Assembly (NCBI GenBank): GCA_012295275.1
Contig: CM022673.1
Coordinates: 6,360,311-6,380,310 of the forward strand
Source of the DNA: Chrysomallon squamiferum
Taxonomy: Eukaryota > Mollusca > Gastropoda > Neomphalida > Peltospiridae
DNA: 20,000 nucleotides
Direction: 5' to 3'
The notes under the pieces are model-generated. The model saw nothing but the letters and a program-made list of their open reading frames with translations, ran no database searches and was not told the origin of the DNA. Both the position numbers and the translations under genes were made by a program. Positions 9,590 to 18,267 of the stretch are shown piece after piece. Numbering within the stretch: the first letter of the stretch is position 1; each line of letters starts with the position of its first letter.

Positions 9590-11204
9590 ATTATTGATGT
9601 TGATGTTGTTGTTGTTGTTGTTGAAGTTATTATTATTTTATTTTTTTTGTTACTGATTTTCTTCTTCTTTTACAAATGATAATATTTTGAACGACATCCC
9701 AATATATTTTTATATTAACAATTGCTAGATTAGATAATACTGATTTTGTAACTGTCGCAGTATCCGCGAAGGAAATAAAATATAATATTTTTTTACCATC
9801 TCATGTCATATATTACATGTATTTGTTTCCAGTTATGTTGTCAGGAATTATATTTTCTTATACTTTCGTTAGTTTAAAAATATACGTTGTGCATAAATTG
9901 AAAACAAATATTGTATGTTATCATCATTATCATTATCTGTATTTATCGAAAACTCTGTTTTGACACTGTTCTTTATATTATGATTTATATGCAAGCGAAT
10001 GGACCATTAAGAACTACAAATATTACAAATAACCGGTTTGAACAGAGGGAAAGGATAGATTTTGAATATAACCTTCTCGAATATGTGGTTAGAAGATCAG
10101 TTTCGTATGTTTATTTAGTGTTATTACTCTTTCTTCCCACCACAGAATCAAACATTCCCACAAAGAAACGGCGATTCAGAACTACGTTTTCGTCAGACCA
10201 GCTAAAAGCTCTGGAGAAAATATTTCAAATAACACACTACCCGGATGTAAACACACGTGATGAGTTGTCTCAGAAGACAGGCCTGTCCGAGGAAAGAGTT
10301 CAGGTGAGAAAGAAATAGAGAAACGGGGATCAAATCTCGCTAGTGGATATCGTACATAGTTAATATGGGAAATCATAATTCTTAGGTATTAAATGTAATA
10401 AATTATCTGATACAATGAATTAGAAAGTGACATTATCACTGCTTTGGACACTTGTCTATGACAGGCGTGCTTAGATCTTTAGAGAATTTCAACACGTTTC
10501 AAATGATTAATATAATAGTCCGGATGATGGTAAATATATCTTTGATATAAAACTCTTCTGAGCCAAATAAATGTACAATTAAATTATAACAATTAAATTA
10601 ATAAAATTTTCCCTTTTTTTTTTTTTTTTTTTTTTTTTTTCAGATTTGGTTTCAAAATAGACGTGCCAAATGGAGGAAGCATGAAAAACTAGGAAATTTC
10701 GGCGGTCTTCAGGATTTAAAAGAAGTCGACTTCGTACCAGCCCCCAAAACAGTTTTACGCCTGGATGACGATTCTGTGAGTTCATTCTTTAGAGTTGTCG
10801 TCGTTGCTGTTTAAGCGTGATCACTGCTGTTTGTTTATTTATTTATTTATTTATTTATTTACTTACTTACTTAATCGGTATCATCAACATATCGTTAGCT
10901 CATTTTTGCTTTGATCTTTCATTCATTACTTTAATATTTATTACAGAAATTTTCAAGAAAACAGGAGAAACCCGACACGTTGGAACTGTCAAAACCGAAC
11001 GATCTGATGTCCCGAACTGTGAGCATCGTGCCTCCGCCATATGCATTCTACTCGCCATTTCTTGGTCTTCAGCCATTTTTATATTACCCGCCCGGCCCTA
11101 CCGGAACTACGTCACAGGCGAAACGATCCGATAGTCTGACGACACTGAGACTGAAAGCCAGAGAACACGAGGCCGCACTTGAAATGCAGTACATGTACAA
11201 ATAG
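4742..11204 (+). CDS. ISX: ISX-like paired-class homeobox transcription factor, complete, five exons
   Basis: Predicted nuclear DNA-binding transcription factor. Joining 4742-4973, 9232-9393, 10146-10303, 10644-10775 and 10947-11204 gives 942 nt, or 313 residues plus TAG, with all four GT-AG junctions keeping frame. Domains: octapeptide HSIDSILK at residues 21-28; acidic/serine linker; homeodomain at 139-198 with L16, F20, Y25, W48, F49, Q50, N51 and R53 all present; Pro/Tyr-rich stretch at 257-279; OAR motif [14 protein letters not shown] at 295-308. ISX is favoured because LEKIF..THYPDV, RVQIWFQN and the trailing [10 protein letters not shown] fit what I recall of vertebrate ISX better than VSX, UNCX, ARX or DRGX. 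The ATG is the first in frame after a stop at 4637 and has A at -3 and G at +4. Vertebrate ISX acts in gut epithelium; that role is not shown here. The paired-class call is very secure, the ISX family call moderately so. Confidence 0.85.
6121..6173. repeat. (TTA)n microsatellite
   Basis: Uninterrupted TTA triplets, about 17 units, in intron 1. Confidence 0.95.
6490..6531. repeat. (TTTA)n microsatellite
   Basis: About ten TTTA units at the end of a longer T/A-rich tract beginning near 6350. Confidence 0.95.
6676..6791. repeat. 58-bp tandem duplication
   Basis: Two adjacent 58-bp copies, 6676-6733 and 6734-6791, differing at a single position (ttttcccc against tttttccc). The unit is not low-complexity, so this is a recent segmental tandem duplication in intron 1 rather than a microsatellite. 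Confidence 0.95.
6957..6982. repeat. (GTTC)n microsatellite
   Basis: Six to seven perfect TTCG tetranucleotide units. Confidence 0.9.
7130..7440. repeat. Imperfect AGT/CAG/AAT trinucleotide tract
   Basis: About 300 bases of degenerate triplets with a pure AGT core near 7252-7284. In minus-strand frames it yields poly-Leu and other low-complexity translations, which are not genes. Confidence 0.9.
7930..8160. repeat. Imperfect GTA/GTT trinucleotide tract
   Basis: A second long, interrupted triplet region in intron 1, mainly AGT, GTA and GTT units with AAT runs. Confidence 0.9.
8405..8548. promoter_or_regulatory. Cluster of three TCF/LEF-type sites in intron 1
   Basis: ATCAAAG at 8405-8411 and CTTTGAT at 8478-8484 and 8542-8548 are exact 7-base TCF/LEF cores within 144 bases. 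TTATTAC and TAATTAA homeodomain-like words lie between them. The interval is not simple repeat and sits about 0.7 kb before exon 2. Sequence match only. Confidence 0.3.
8574..8650. other. GC-rich island with inverted repeat
   Basis: CTGCGGGT (8587-8594) and ACCCGCAG (8619-8626) form an exact 8-bp stem with a 24-nt loop inside a short GC-rich block in AT-rich intron DNA. No ORF longer than 13 codons and no tRNA-like boxes. It may be a fragment of a dispersed repeat. Confidence 0.4.
8713..8803. repeat. Poly-A tract facing poly-T tract
   Basis: A run of about 18 A, a short spacer and then over 50 bases of T with rare C. The two arms could pair as a long hairpin. Length is likely unreliable in any assembly. 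Confidence 0.9.
9232..9393 (+). CDS. ISX: ISX-like exon 2 (acidic/serine linker)
   Basis: 162 nt coding for a Ser/Asp/Glu-rich linker between octapeptide and homeodomain, with no recognisable fold. The acceptor is TTTAAAG after a run of TTTA/TTTTA repeats that serves as the pyrimidine-rich tract. The donor is CTCAG|GTAATC. GC content is clearly above the flanking DNA. It enters with two bases of a codon and leaves with one, matching exons 1 and 3. An open frame continues upstream to an ATG at 9108, but that part is microsatellite translation and is not counted as coding. Confidence 0.75.
9513..9590. repeat. (TTA)n microsatellite in intron 2
   Basis: TTA triplets with small interruptions, followed by GTT triplets to about 9625. 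Confidence 0.95.
10146..10303 (+). CDS. ISX: ISX-like exon 3 (homeodomain positions 1-46)
   Basis: 158 nt between acceptor CCACCACAG and donor CAG|GTGAGA. It encodes the N-terminal arm (KRRFRTTF) and helices 1 and 2 ([16 protein letters not shown] onward), ending at RVQ, homeodomain positions 44-46. The homeodomain begins at 10166. Read-through into the intron would hit TAG at 10316-10318 and leave out recognition helix residues 47-60. Confidence 0.92.
10614..10640 (+). repeat. T27 tract forming the exon 4 acceptor
   Basis: 27 consecutive T bases immediately before CAG of the acceptor that precedes the homeodomain recognition helix. Confidence 0.95.
10644..10775 (+). CDS. ISX: ISX-like exon 4 (homeodomain positions 47-60 and flank)
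   Basis: 44 codons starting exactly at [12 protein letters not shown], the DNA-recognition helix, with Q50 and N51. It is followed by [11 protein letters not shown], the ISX-like flank, and an acidic segment. The acceptor is a 27-base T run followed directly by CAG; the donor is GATTCT|GTGAGT. The intron at 46/47 is a recurrent position in paired-class homeobox genes. Confidence 0.92.
10832..10873. repeat. (TTTA)n/(CTTA)n microsatellite in intron 4
   Basis: TTTA units pass into ACTT units within the 171-nt last intron of the ISX-like gene. Confidence 0.9.
10947..11204 (+). CDS. ISX: ISX-like exon 5 (C-terminus with OAR motif)
   Basis: 85 codons plus TAG after acceptor TTATTACAG, phase 0. 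It encodes a Lys/Ser-rich segment, an aromatic/proline-rich stretch ([11 protein letters not shown] and on) and an OAR/aristaless-type motif (nt 11130-11183) near the C-terminus. In other PRD-class factors OAR modulates transactivation. The protein ends six residues after the OAR core. Confidence 0.88.
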   Translation, partial: KFSRKQEKPDTLELSKPNDLMSRTVSIVPPPYAFYSPFLGLQPFLYYPPGPTGTTSQAKRSDSLTTLRLKAREHEAALEMQYMYK

Positions 11205-11640
11205 CCGGGCTACCTCATCCGTTTGTTACATTGCTGGGTGACATACTGTAACCTCTGACGATTTTCTTAAAGCCAAAAAGTTATTTTATAAATTCAGGAA
11301 GAAGCCATCGTAGAGAAGTTGAACTTGAAACACGGTGCACACTCCCGTCAAATCCATCCATTTGTTTTTTTTATTTTGTTTCCGATGATAATTCATATCT
11401 GCGCATGCATAAAAATAGTGTCTAAGTTGTGTAAAATTTATACTGTCACTTTTTTTTTTGTTTCTTCTAGTGCTTGAAATTCGATTTAATGAATGATAAA
11501 TCGATTTATGGATGAATTATTATTATTATTATTTTTTTTTTTATTATTATTTTTTTTTTAATACTTTCGTTGAAATTATTTATTTACTTATTTTTTTATT
11601 ATTGTTATTATTGTTATTTTATTAACTTATTTACTTGCTT
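11205..11640 (+). other. ISX-like gene 3' flank / probable 3' UTR
   Basis: The first 200 bases after TAG are non-repetitive and likely 3' UTR. No AATAAA occurs soon after the stop; the first plus-strand AATAAA I see is at 11988-11993, beyond the microsatellites, so the transcript end is uncertain. Confidence 0.5.
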
Positions 11641-11695
11641 TTTTATTATTAATCATTATTTTTACTACTACTACTATTACTACTACTACTACTAC

Positions 11696-11749
<54 letters not shown>

Positions 11750-11775
11750 TATTATTATTACTACATTATTATTAT
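11640..11775. repeat. (TAC)n/(TTA)n microsatellite
   Basis: TAC triplets pass into a long TTA run. It produces a poly-Tyr open frame that is not a gene. Confidence 0.95.
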
Positions 11776-11928
11776 TAATGTATGGTAGTAATATATACTC
11801 TATATATTGTTTTGATTTGTTTTTATAAATCTCTACCTCATTCCTCACTGGTGTAATAACAAGTAATATGAAGTATTATCAGCATGATATGTATTTTTCA
11901 CTGTAAACTATAATTGGCTATAAGTATA

Positions 11929-11949
11929 TGTGTGTGTGTGTGTGTGTGT
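11929..11949. repeat. (TG)n microsatellite
   Basis: About ten perfect TG units. Confidence 0.95.
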
Positions 11950-12024
11950 ATAATTATATACACTGTGGTATTTATACTGATAAAAATAATAAATATTTTA
12001 AATTATGTACGACGGTATAAATTA

Positions 12025-12120
12025 AGAATATAATAATAATAAGAAGAAGAATAATGGTAATGGTAATTATTGTAATTATAATTATAATAATAAAAATAAC
12101 AACATCATCAACAACAGTAA

Positions 12121-12155
<35 letters not shown>

Positions 12156-12180
12156 ATAATAATAATAGTAATAATAATCA
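12025..12180. repeat. (AAT)n/(TAC)n trinucleotide tract
   Basis: Imperfect AAT triplets, then pure TAC triplets (12119-12155), then AAT triplets again. The open frames across it on both strands are microsatellite translations. Confidence 0.9.
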
Positions 12181-12199
12181 GTTGTGAATTAAATGTTTT

Positions 12200-12919
12200 G
12201 ATACGTTTCTTAACGATTAATCCTTCATATGCACATAAATATAAAATGTGCCTTCTCATAGACAGGAGATACAGACTAGATCCTTTGAAATACTTGTCAG
12301 TCTGGTATGTGAATAACTCAGCATTGAACTGCAAAGATTTGATCCCGTAGATGTTCGTTTTTCAAGTAAACACACGCCTCTAACGTTCAGTACTCTAATT
12401 AAAATATAAACTGATTTGATATTACATTGAATAATGGATTATCTGAAAAAGTTATGACTATGCGAATTGCTTGGTCTTTATTACAAGTTTAGAAATTAAT
12501 TAATGATACACGTATTGTATAGTTTATGCATCGTCTTTATTACCAGCAAATGTCACTAATCAAACAGAGAGTTGTTTTCTGTTGGAAACAAATTTAATCG
12601 TTAGAACTAAACTAATATAGTTATCACCACTGACCTGAGGTTAAAAAAAAAAATAATAATAAATAATGTTAGAACTTATGGAATGTATTAATTTTATTCA
12701 TTAGAAATGTTATTTTATTTTATTTATCAGTCATGTATTGATTTTATTTAGTTAAAAATAAAATATAATTTAATTTAATTATAATATATGACCAATGAAA
12801 GACAGTTTTCTTTACTTTTCTTCATTTTGAAAAAAACAAAATTGTGACGTCAAAACTGAAGTATGCGGAAGACGGTGAAAAGAACCTAACAGGGTTAGAA
12901 AGGGAGTAACATCCATAAT

Positions 12920-12920
<1 letters not shown>
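12200..12920. other. AT-rich intergenic DNA
   Basis: No coding signal, no RNA gene and no repeat of note apart from short TTTA and AAT runs near 12640-12780. A perfect TGACGTCA word is at 12845-12852. Confidence 0.7.

Positions 12921-12923
<3 letters not shown>

Positions 12924-12998
<75 letters not shown>
12924..12998. repeat. (AG)n microsatellite
   Basis: 75 bases of uninterrupted AG dinucleotides, the longest pure dinucleotide tract in the window. Confidence 0.98.
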
Positions 12999-12999
<1 letters not shown>

Positions 13000-13000
<1 letters not shown>

Positions 13001-13833
13001 CACAATAATAATATAAAAAACAACACAAAAAACAACCAAAAAAATACAAAATGCAGATAAACGAAATATTTATTTATTTATTTTTATTTGATACCGAAAA
13101 CAATTGAATAAATAAATTCGATATCACATTCCAAAAGTTATATATCACAGATATTTTTTTTTTTTTAGTATAACTACTTTTTCTTTTTTCTTCATTTTTT
13201 TTCTTCCATAAAATATACAGCCATTATAGTTTCAAATATAAAACTTACATACAGCAAATCAAAATTATCACAAAATATATATATCCCAAAATTGACTATA
13301 TAAATAGCTATTGCGTCGTTGTCATAGTAACCACAGGTATTTTCTTATCTGTTTAAATGTTACCAAATAAGCTATATAAACATGACATATGAGAAAATTC
13401 ACAATTTATTAAATTTGTGTTTCAAATGAAAAACAACTTGATTATAATGTAATTTAAAAACTAAATCAAAATCAGTGAACCGTAAATATATATATATATA
13501 TGTTAAGACACGAAGTCTGTTTACGGTATATTTCTAAACATGAAAAGTGGTTTTGGTTCAAATACCCAGAGAGTCATATCAGTATGTGTTAAGATGCCCC
13601 GTGAAAAATAAATACGTAAACCAAGGCAGCATTAAAATAATTATCAACTGCTGACGTCATAGATACCGGACTGAAAGATATATTCTATAAGTCAATAGAA
13701 GTGTGAGTTAACTGTTAAAAATAAACACGAAGAAAACAAAAAATATATATAAATTAAAATTAAAATAATTCACACAAACTTACATCATACAATAACGGGT
13801 TTTTTGAGCATAGACACAAGATGAAATTAATTA

Positions 13834-13864
<31 letters not shown>

Positions 13865-14318
13865 CACTATAAAGTAAATTGATTATTAAGAAAGAATCGA
13901 ATCACTTTGAAAATAAATGAAGATTTCCTATCACAGATAGACATATTTTGGCAACAGTTGTAAATAAGACCTTGGAAGGCTGGCTTCCCAAACGTACATG
14001 ATTAATTTGGGAAATCGTTCTTGAATAAAAATCACAGTTTGTGGCATAATGATAACAAGGTCATTATATATGTGTGAATAGTTTGACCTGGTTAACTGTT
14101 TTGCAAAATCCATTTTCCGAAATAATTATCTTATTAATTTTATCTTTAGAACGAAGCAGTATTAATTACATGTCGAGGCAAAATCGAGATGGAGGGGAGA
14201 TTAGAATCTGATATAACGTACGTAAAATGAGACCAGATCCTTTTTCATTCCAAATCCCGAGAAGATTATCGTATATCTTTTGTTGATAAAATGTTGATGT
14301 TTGACTTTTGCATCTTAT

Positions 14319-14353
<35 letters not shown>

Positions 14354-14398
14354 AGGTTCTATCCAAACGAAAAGATTGAAATTCAGATTTTTGAAACG
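13000..14398. other. AT-rich intergenic DNA between the convergent genes
   Basis: No convincing gene. It contains poly-T runs (13831-13859 and 14320-14349), a short AT run near 13489-13501 and a perfect TGACGTCA at 13652-13659. The stretch 14160-14280 has somewhat higher GC and may be a dispersed repeat. Small open frames here have no recognisable motif. Confidence 0.65.
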
Positions 14399-14404
14399 TT
14401 TATT
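14399..14404 (-). terminator. Candidate polyadenylation signal of NWD-type gene
   Basis: AATAAA on the minus strand (TTTATT on plus), 235 nt after the stop codon. It is the nearest clear signal in a short 3' UTR. A genomic A run (plus-strand T run to 14349) follows about 50 nt later, so oligo-dT evidence here could be misleading. Confidence 0.45.
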
Positions 14405-14638
14405 TTCTGTGACCTGACTTTAATATCGCCCCAAGAGTTTGGATATTTTTAAATACTGTCTTATATCATAAAGTGTTACCAGTATTCACCATCTCGGGCA
14501 TTTTGTACTCTTCATTTGATCAACAGGCCTATTCATGTATGTCTTTAGATAGTTATCTGAGAAATATTATGCCCCCTGATCGGTGAAAACAACAAACATA
14601 TCCTCACTAAACGTCAATCGGGAAATATCAAAGATTGT

Positions 14639-17600
14639 TTACGATTTTCCAGACTTTTTCGATTTTGTGTCTTCGGGTTCTTCTTCTTCTGCTTCTTCTT
14701 CGTCCTCTTCATCGGAAGACTCTGGTTTCTCGTCAAACAGATCATCAGGAAGTCCATCGATACACGCCATGCTTTGTTCGCGTCCCATCAGTTTCAGACA
14801 AATGACGTCAGTTTTCTCATACAGACCAAACGCAATCAGTCTCCCGCTTAGAGCGACATGACAGCACATTATTCTAGTGTCTGGCGTAAACACTGCAAGA
14901 ACCGACAGCTTTTCTATGTCCCAAACCGAGATGTCGCCTGCAAACACCACAGCCTGCGTGCCATTTTCGCCTATGAAGATTTTACTTCCAATGCCAAACT
15001 CCAGTCCTGCGTAGCCTTTTATCTTCCTCAGAGAACTGGCTCTCATTGGGTCCCAGATGTGCAGTTCGTTCGGACTTTTCCGATGACGATTCTTTCAGCG
15101 TCGTCTGTGATGCCTAAAGCGCAGACGTCGGCTTCCTTTTTCAGTCTCCTTTTAATCTGCCCCGTTGTGCAGTCCCACAGAGTGACGTAGCTGATTTTGC
15201 TGTCTTCGTCGTAGTTGGCGTGGACCAAATGACTGCCGTCGTAGGTCAGCGCGGAGGCGTGCAGGAACATCATGGAAGTGTTGCTTTCAAGCGTCTGCGT
15301 GTGTTTGTGATCGGGGATGTTGAAGACGCACATGTGGTGTGCGTAATAGGACGCCACGACGACTTGTTCGTCGCCGCTCACGATGAACTGCTCCATTCCG
15401 TTGTCTTTTCCTTTCGAATTTCTTCCAGACGTTTCTGCTCTTCTTCCAGCTCTCGCTGATGGCGTCTGTCGCGAGCTGACTGGGTTTCCGCTCTGCGGTC
15501 CCACGGGGTCATGTTGGCGGTCGTTCCCCGGGCCACCCTGGGGCTCTCCGATACGGAAGGAGTCTTTTTGATCTGATCGATTTTCCGAAAATTCGTGCGG
15601 ATCCTGTGCACCACGTGACCGGTGATCAGACTCCACACGATAAAGTGCGTCCTGTTGTCTGAAGGGCCCATCAGATGGTCGTCGTCGATGACGAGGTATT
15701 CGTGCGACGGCGCAGGAACGATGTAGCAGTCGGAGAGCTTCTTCTCGTATCGCTTCTGTCGCAGGTTGTAGATGAGCACGGTCTGGAAAACTGGTTTCGA
15801 CTCTTCGCTTACCGTGGAGAATCCTCGGTCTGTTAAGATGACCAGTCGAGTGTTCCTCACTAGCAGCACGTCCGAGAACTCTGTCAGGCCTCGCTCGATT
15901 CTCACAGCACTCTGCAGACACTTCGCTTTAGCAATATTCCAAACACTTATAGGACCATTGTTCATGGCCTTGGCAACAATATACTGTGGATTACTCACCA
16001 TGGGCAAAATTTCTATGATACCTAAGGATTTTTTCAGTTTTGGTGCTGGCGTGTTAATTTTACTGCTTAGATTCCATATTCTCAGCGTTTTGTCACCTTT
16101 TGCTGCTGTCAGGCAGAACCTGAAATCGACACAGGCGCCAATGGTGGAAACTCCTGAATGTCGGGCGAGATGTTTGTGGTCTTCAGTTTCCAAGTTCCAC
16201 ACTGCGATGTCAGACAAATTAGCTTTTTCAGAAGCACAAACCGCTACAGCGTGGGACCCCATCAAGTTGATGTACAACGCCGAGACGTTGTCATTAACAC
16301 ATCCTCGCACGCTTCTCAAGTATTTCCCTTTGTGCACGTCGAACAGCTCGAGCTGGTGGATTTCATGCAGACTCATATAAAACTGCCTGCAACAAAGGAT
16401 GTAGTAGTCCCTGGCGTACCCCAGAGCCACAACGGATGAGGATTTGTCGTTGCAGTTCAGTGTGTGAAGCAGTTTCCCAGATTTTCCACTCTGGATGAAC
16501 GCACAGTTTGCAGATCTGTACGCATACAGAACGTGGTCGCCGTGGCTCCCGTCAGACACCAAAATTGACCTGACCTTGTGGACTCCACCTTCAGGCAGTT
16601 CTTGTTCACACAGCTGTTTGAAATTGTCTAACTCCCACGAACTGAAAATGTTAGACCCGTCAAACAGAGCGACGAGCAGTCGTCCCTCGCTCACTACAGC
16701 GATGTTGGCTGGATCGACGTACTTGTCAACGACGTGGACGCAGCTGCCAGTTTTTATACTCCATACTCTTATCACTGTTCCCTCCGCGGTCACGGCTAAC
16801 GTGTTGTTCTTTGCCATTTTGACACACGTGACGTTCGGACCAACTCCGTCAATGGTCCTCCTGACACGCCCGGTTCTGATGTCCCACAGTTTCATAGTCC
16901 TGTCCATAGAGGTAGTTAACGCCATCATCCCGTCTGTCGTCGGGGTCAAGGCTGTGATTTCTTCTGTGTGTCCTGACAACAAGTCAAAGAGGATACCCCC
17001 AGGTTCTGTCAGACATTCCACAGAAGGTAAAAGGAAAGGCAATGAGGAATTTCTCGCCTGCTCAACAAACGAATGAAGAGTTGGATACTTTTAGGATCGG
17101 CGGCAGTTTTCGGAACGTCTCTTGCTATGATGCCATTCAGGCGACCAATCACCTGGGACGCCAGCTGCCGTGGGTCTTTGAACAGAGCGCTTCCTGAAAG
17201 ATAGAGCGTGTCCGATATTGCCTTCAGTTCTACATCTCCCGGTTCTAGAGTCAGCACTATGTGGTACTCCTCCAGTAAAGCTCGCAGCCCCGTCCCTGAT
17301 AACTTCGACAGAACCCACTCGAAATTGCACAATGTTTGAGACTTGAGGAGGTCATTTTGTTGTGATTTCAACAAGTGGTGCGGCAGTTCGTTGATTTTGC
17401 GCAGATTGTACACTCTGTCTGATCCGTCGTGTTTGGAATCCTCAGGCTCGCTGTACAGCTCCTGCTTCATGACGTATCTCAGTGCTCCTGTTTCGTTTGC
17501 GCCGTAAGGTTTTGGAGTTTCGGCCCAAATGCCCATGAAATATTCAGCCATAGCTTTATGATAAGACGGTGCCTTGTCTCTTTGGTTCATGTATCTTTCT

Positions 17601-18267
17601 TCGGCAGCATCTCTGAAGTGACTGTGAGCCCAGACGATAGTTTTCATGTTGTCTGCCAGAACCTCCGTCAAATAGTCACACAAGAAGTCTTTGAGACGAA
17701 TCCACAACAGAGACGGCAACCGTCGCAAAGGAGGAGCGTACGTGGAAGTAACATCGTCCATGACTGCGTCATCAAGAGAGAGAAGATCTTCCATTTCACT
17801 GCTGGTCACTCCACTGCGAGCGGCGGTGATGTACCCCAGAGCCCTTCTGACCAGCGAGTCACCAAAGTCGCGTTCAGCCCTTCCAAATCTCACAGCAGCC
17901 ATCTTTTTCACGCTGTCCGCCAACTTGGTTTGATCCTTGTTCATGTACGACGTCCACATCAGCGTCTCTTTGTACGCGAGCTTCATGAAGAGAGGTGTTG
18001 GACACTGCTGGAAGGCATTCATCAGAATGTCAAACTGGTCCTGAGTCAACGCTCGCTCTTCCGTGTTCATCCAGTGGGCAAGTATAGCCATGGCGTCCCC
18101 TGTTGGAAGAGCCGTCACTTCAAGGAAACACTCGTCCCTGCCGTTGAGGTATTTCTGAAGTGCAGGGAAACAGTCGTACTCTTCGTCTGGAAGAGTGGAA
18201 ACAACGAGGTGCACGTGCTTCGGTAGTTCCGTTGGCAGCCATGATAATTTCCTGCCGTCGTGATCAT
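14639..18267 (-). CDS. NWD-type gene, large terminal exon (helical region and WD40 repeats), frameshifted
   Basis: 3629 nt after acceptor TTCTCCAG. With the three missing bases counted it would hold 1210 codons including TAA (14641-14639). It carries the end of NACHT, the helical/winged-helix-like region, all visible WD blades, the coiled coil and an acidic tail ending SGKS. GC content is far above the flanks, as expected for coding DNA. As sequenced, translation would stop shortly after the first break, near 17009, before most WD repeats. Continuous family-like sequence on both sides of each break argues that the breaks are recent or artefactual. Confidence 0.85.

Noticed and set aside
10146-10775. 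Assignment of the homeobox gene to VSX, UNCX, DRGX or ARX
   Set aside because: Helix 1 LEKIF, RVQIWFQN and the [10 protein letters not shown] flank fit ISX better from memory. No CVC domain or paired domain is present in the joined protein. A phylogeny has not been run.
11570-12334. Poly-Tyr, poly-Ile and poly-Ser open frames on both strands
   Set aside because: They come from TTA, TAC and AAT triplet repeats.
12812-13049. Leu-Ser repeat open frames on the minus strand
   Set aside because: They are translation of the (AG)n tract at 12924-12998.
15043-17076. Long plus-strand and off-frame open frames opposite the NWD exon
   Set aside because: They are shadows of the GC-richer minus-strand coding sequence. 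Only the minus-strand frames show WD-type motifs.
15076-17092. Programmed -1 ribosomal frameshifting at the three AAAAG sites
   Set aside because: The A run sits in a different codon phase at different sites, and none forms an X XXY YYZ heptamer with good P-site re-pairing. Three programmed shifts in one gene would also be exceptional.
14320-18267. Processed retrocopy of an NWD gene (long intron-free exon, AATAAA then a genomic A run)
   Set aside because: Two upstream exons with proper GT-AG introns and matching phases continue the same protein, so the locus is not a retrocopy. The A run is one of many T/A tracts in the window.
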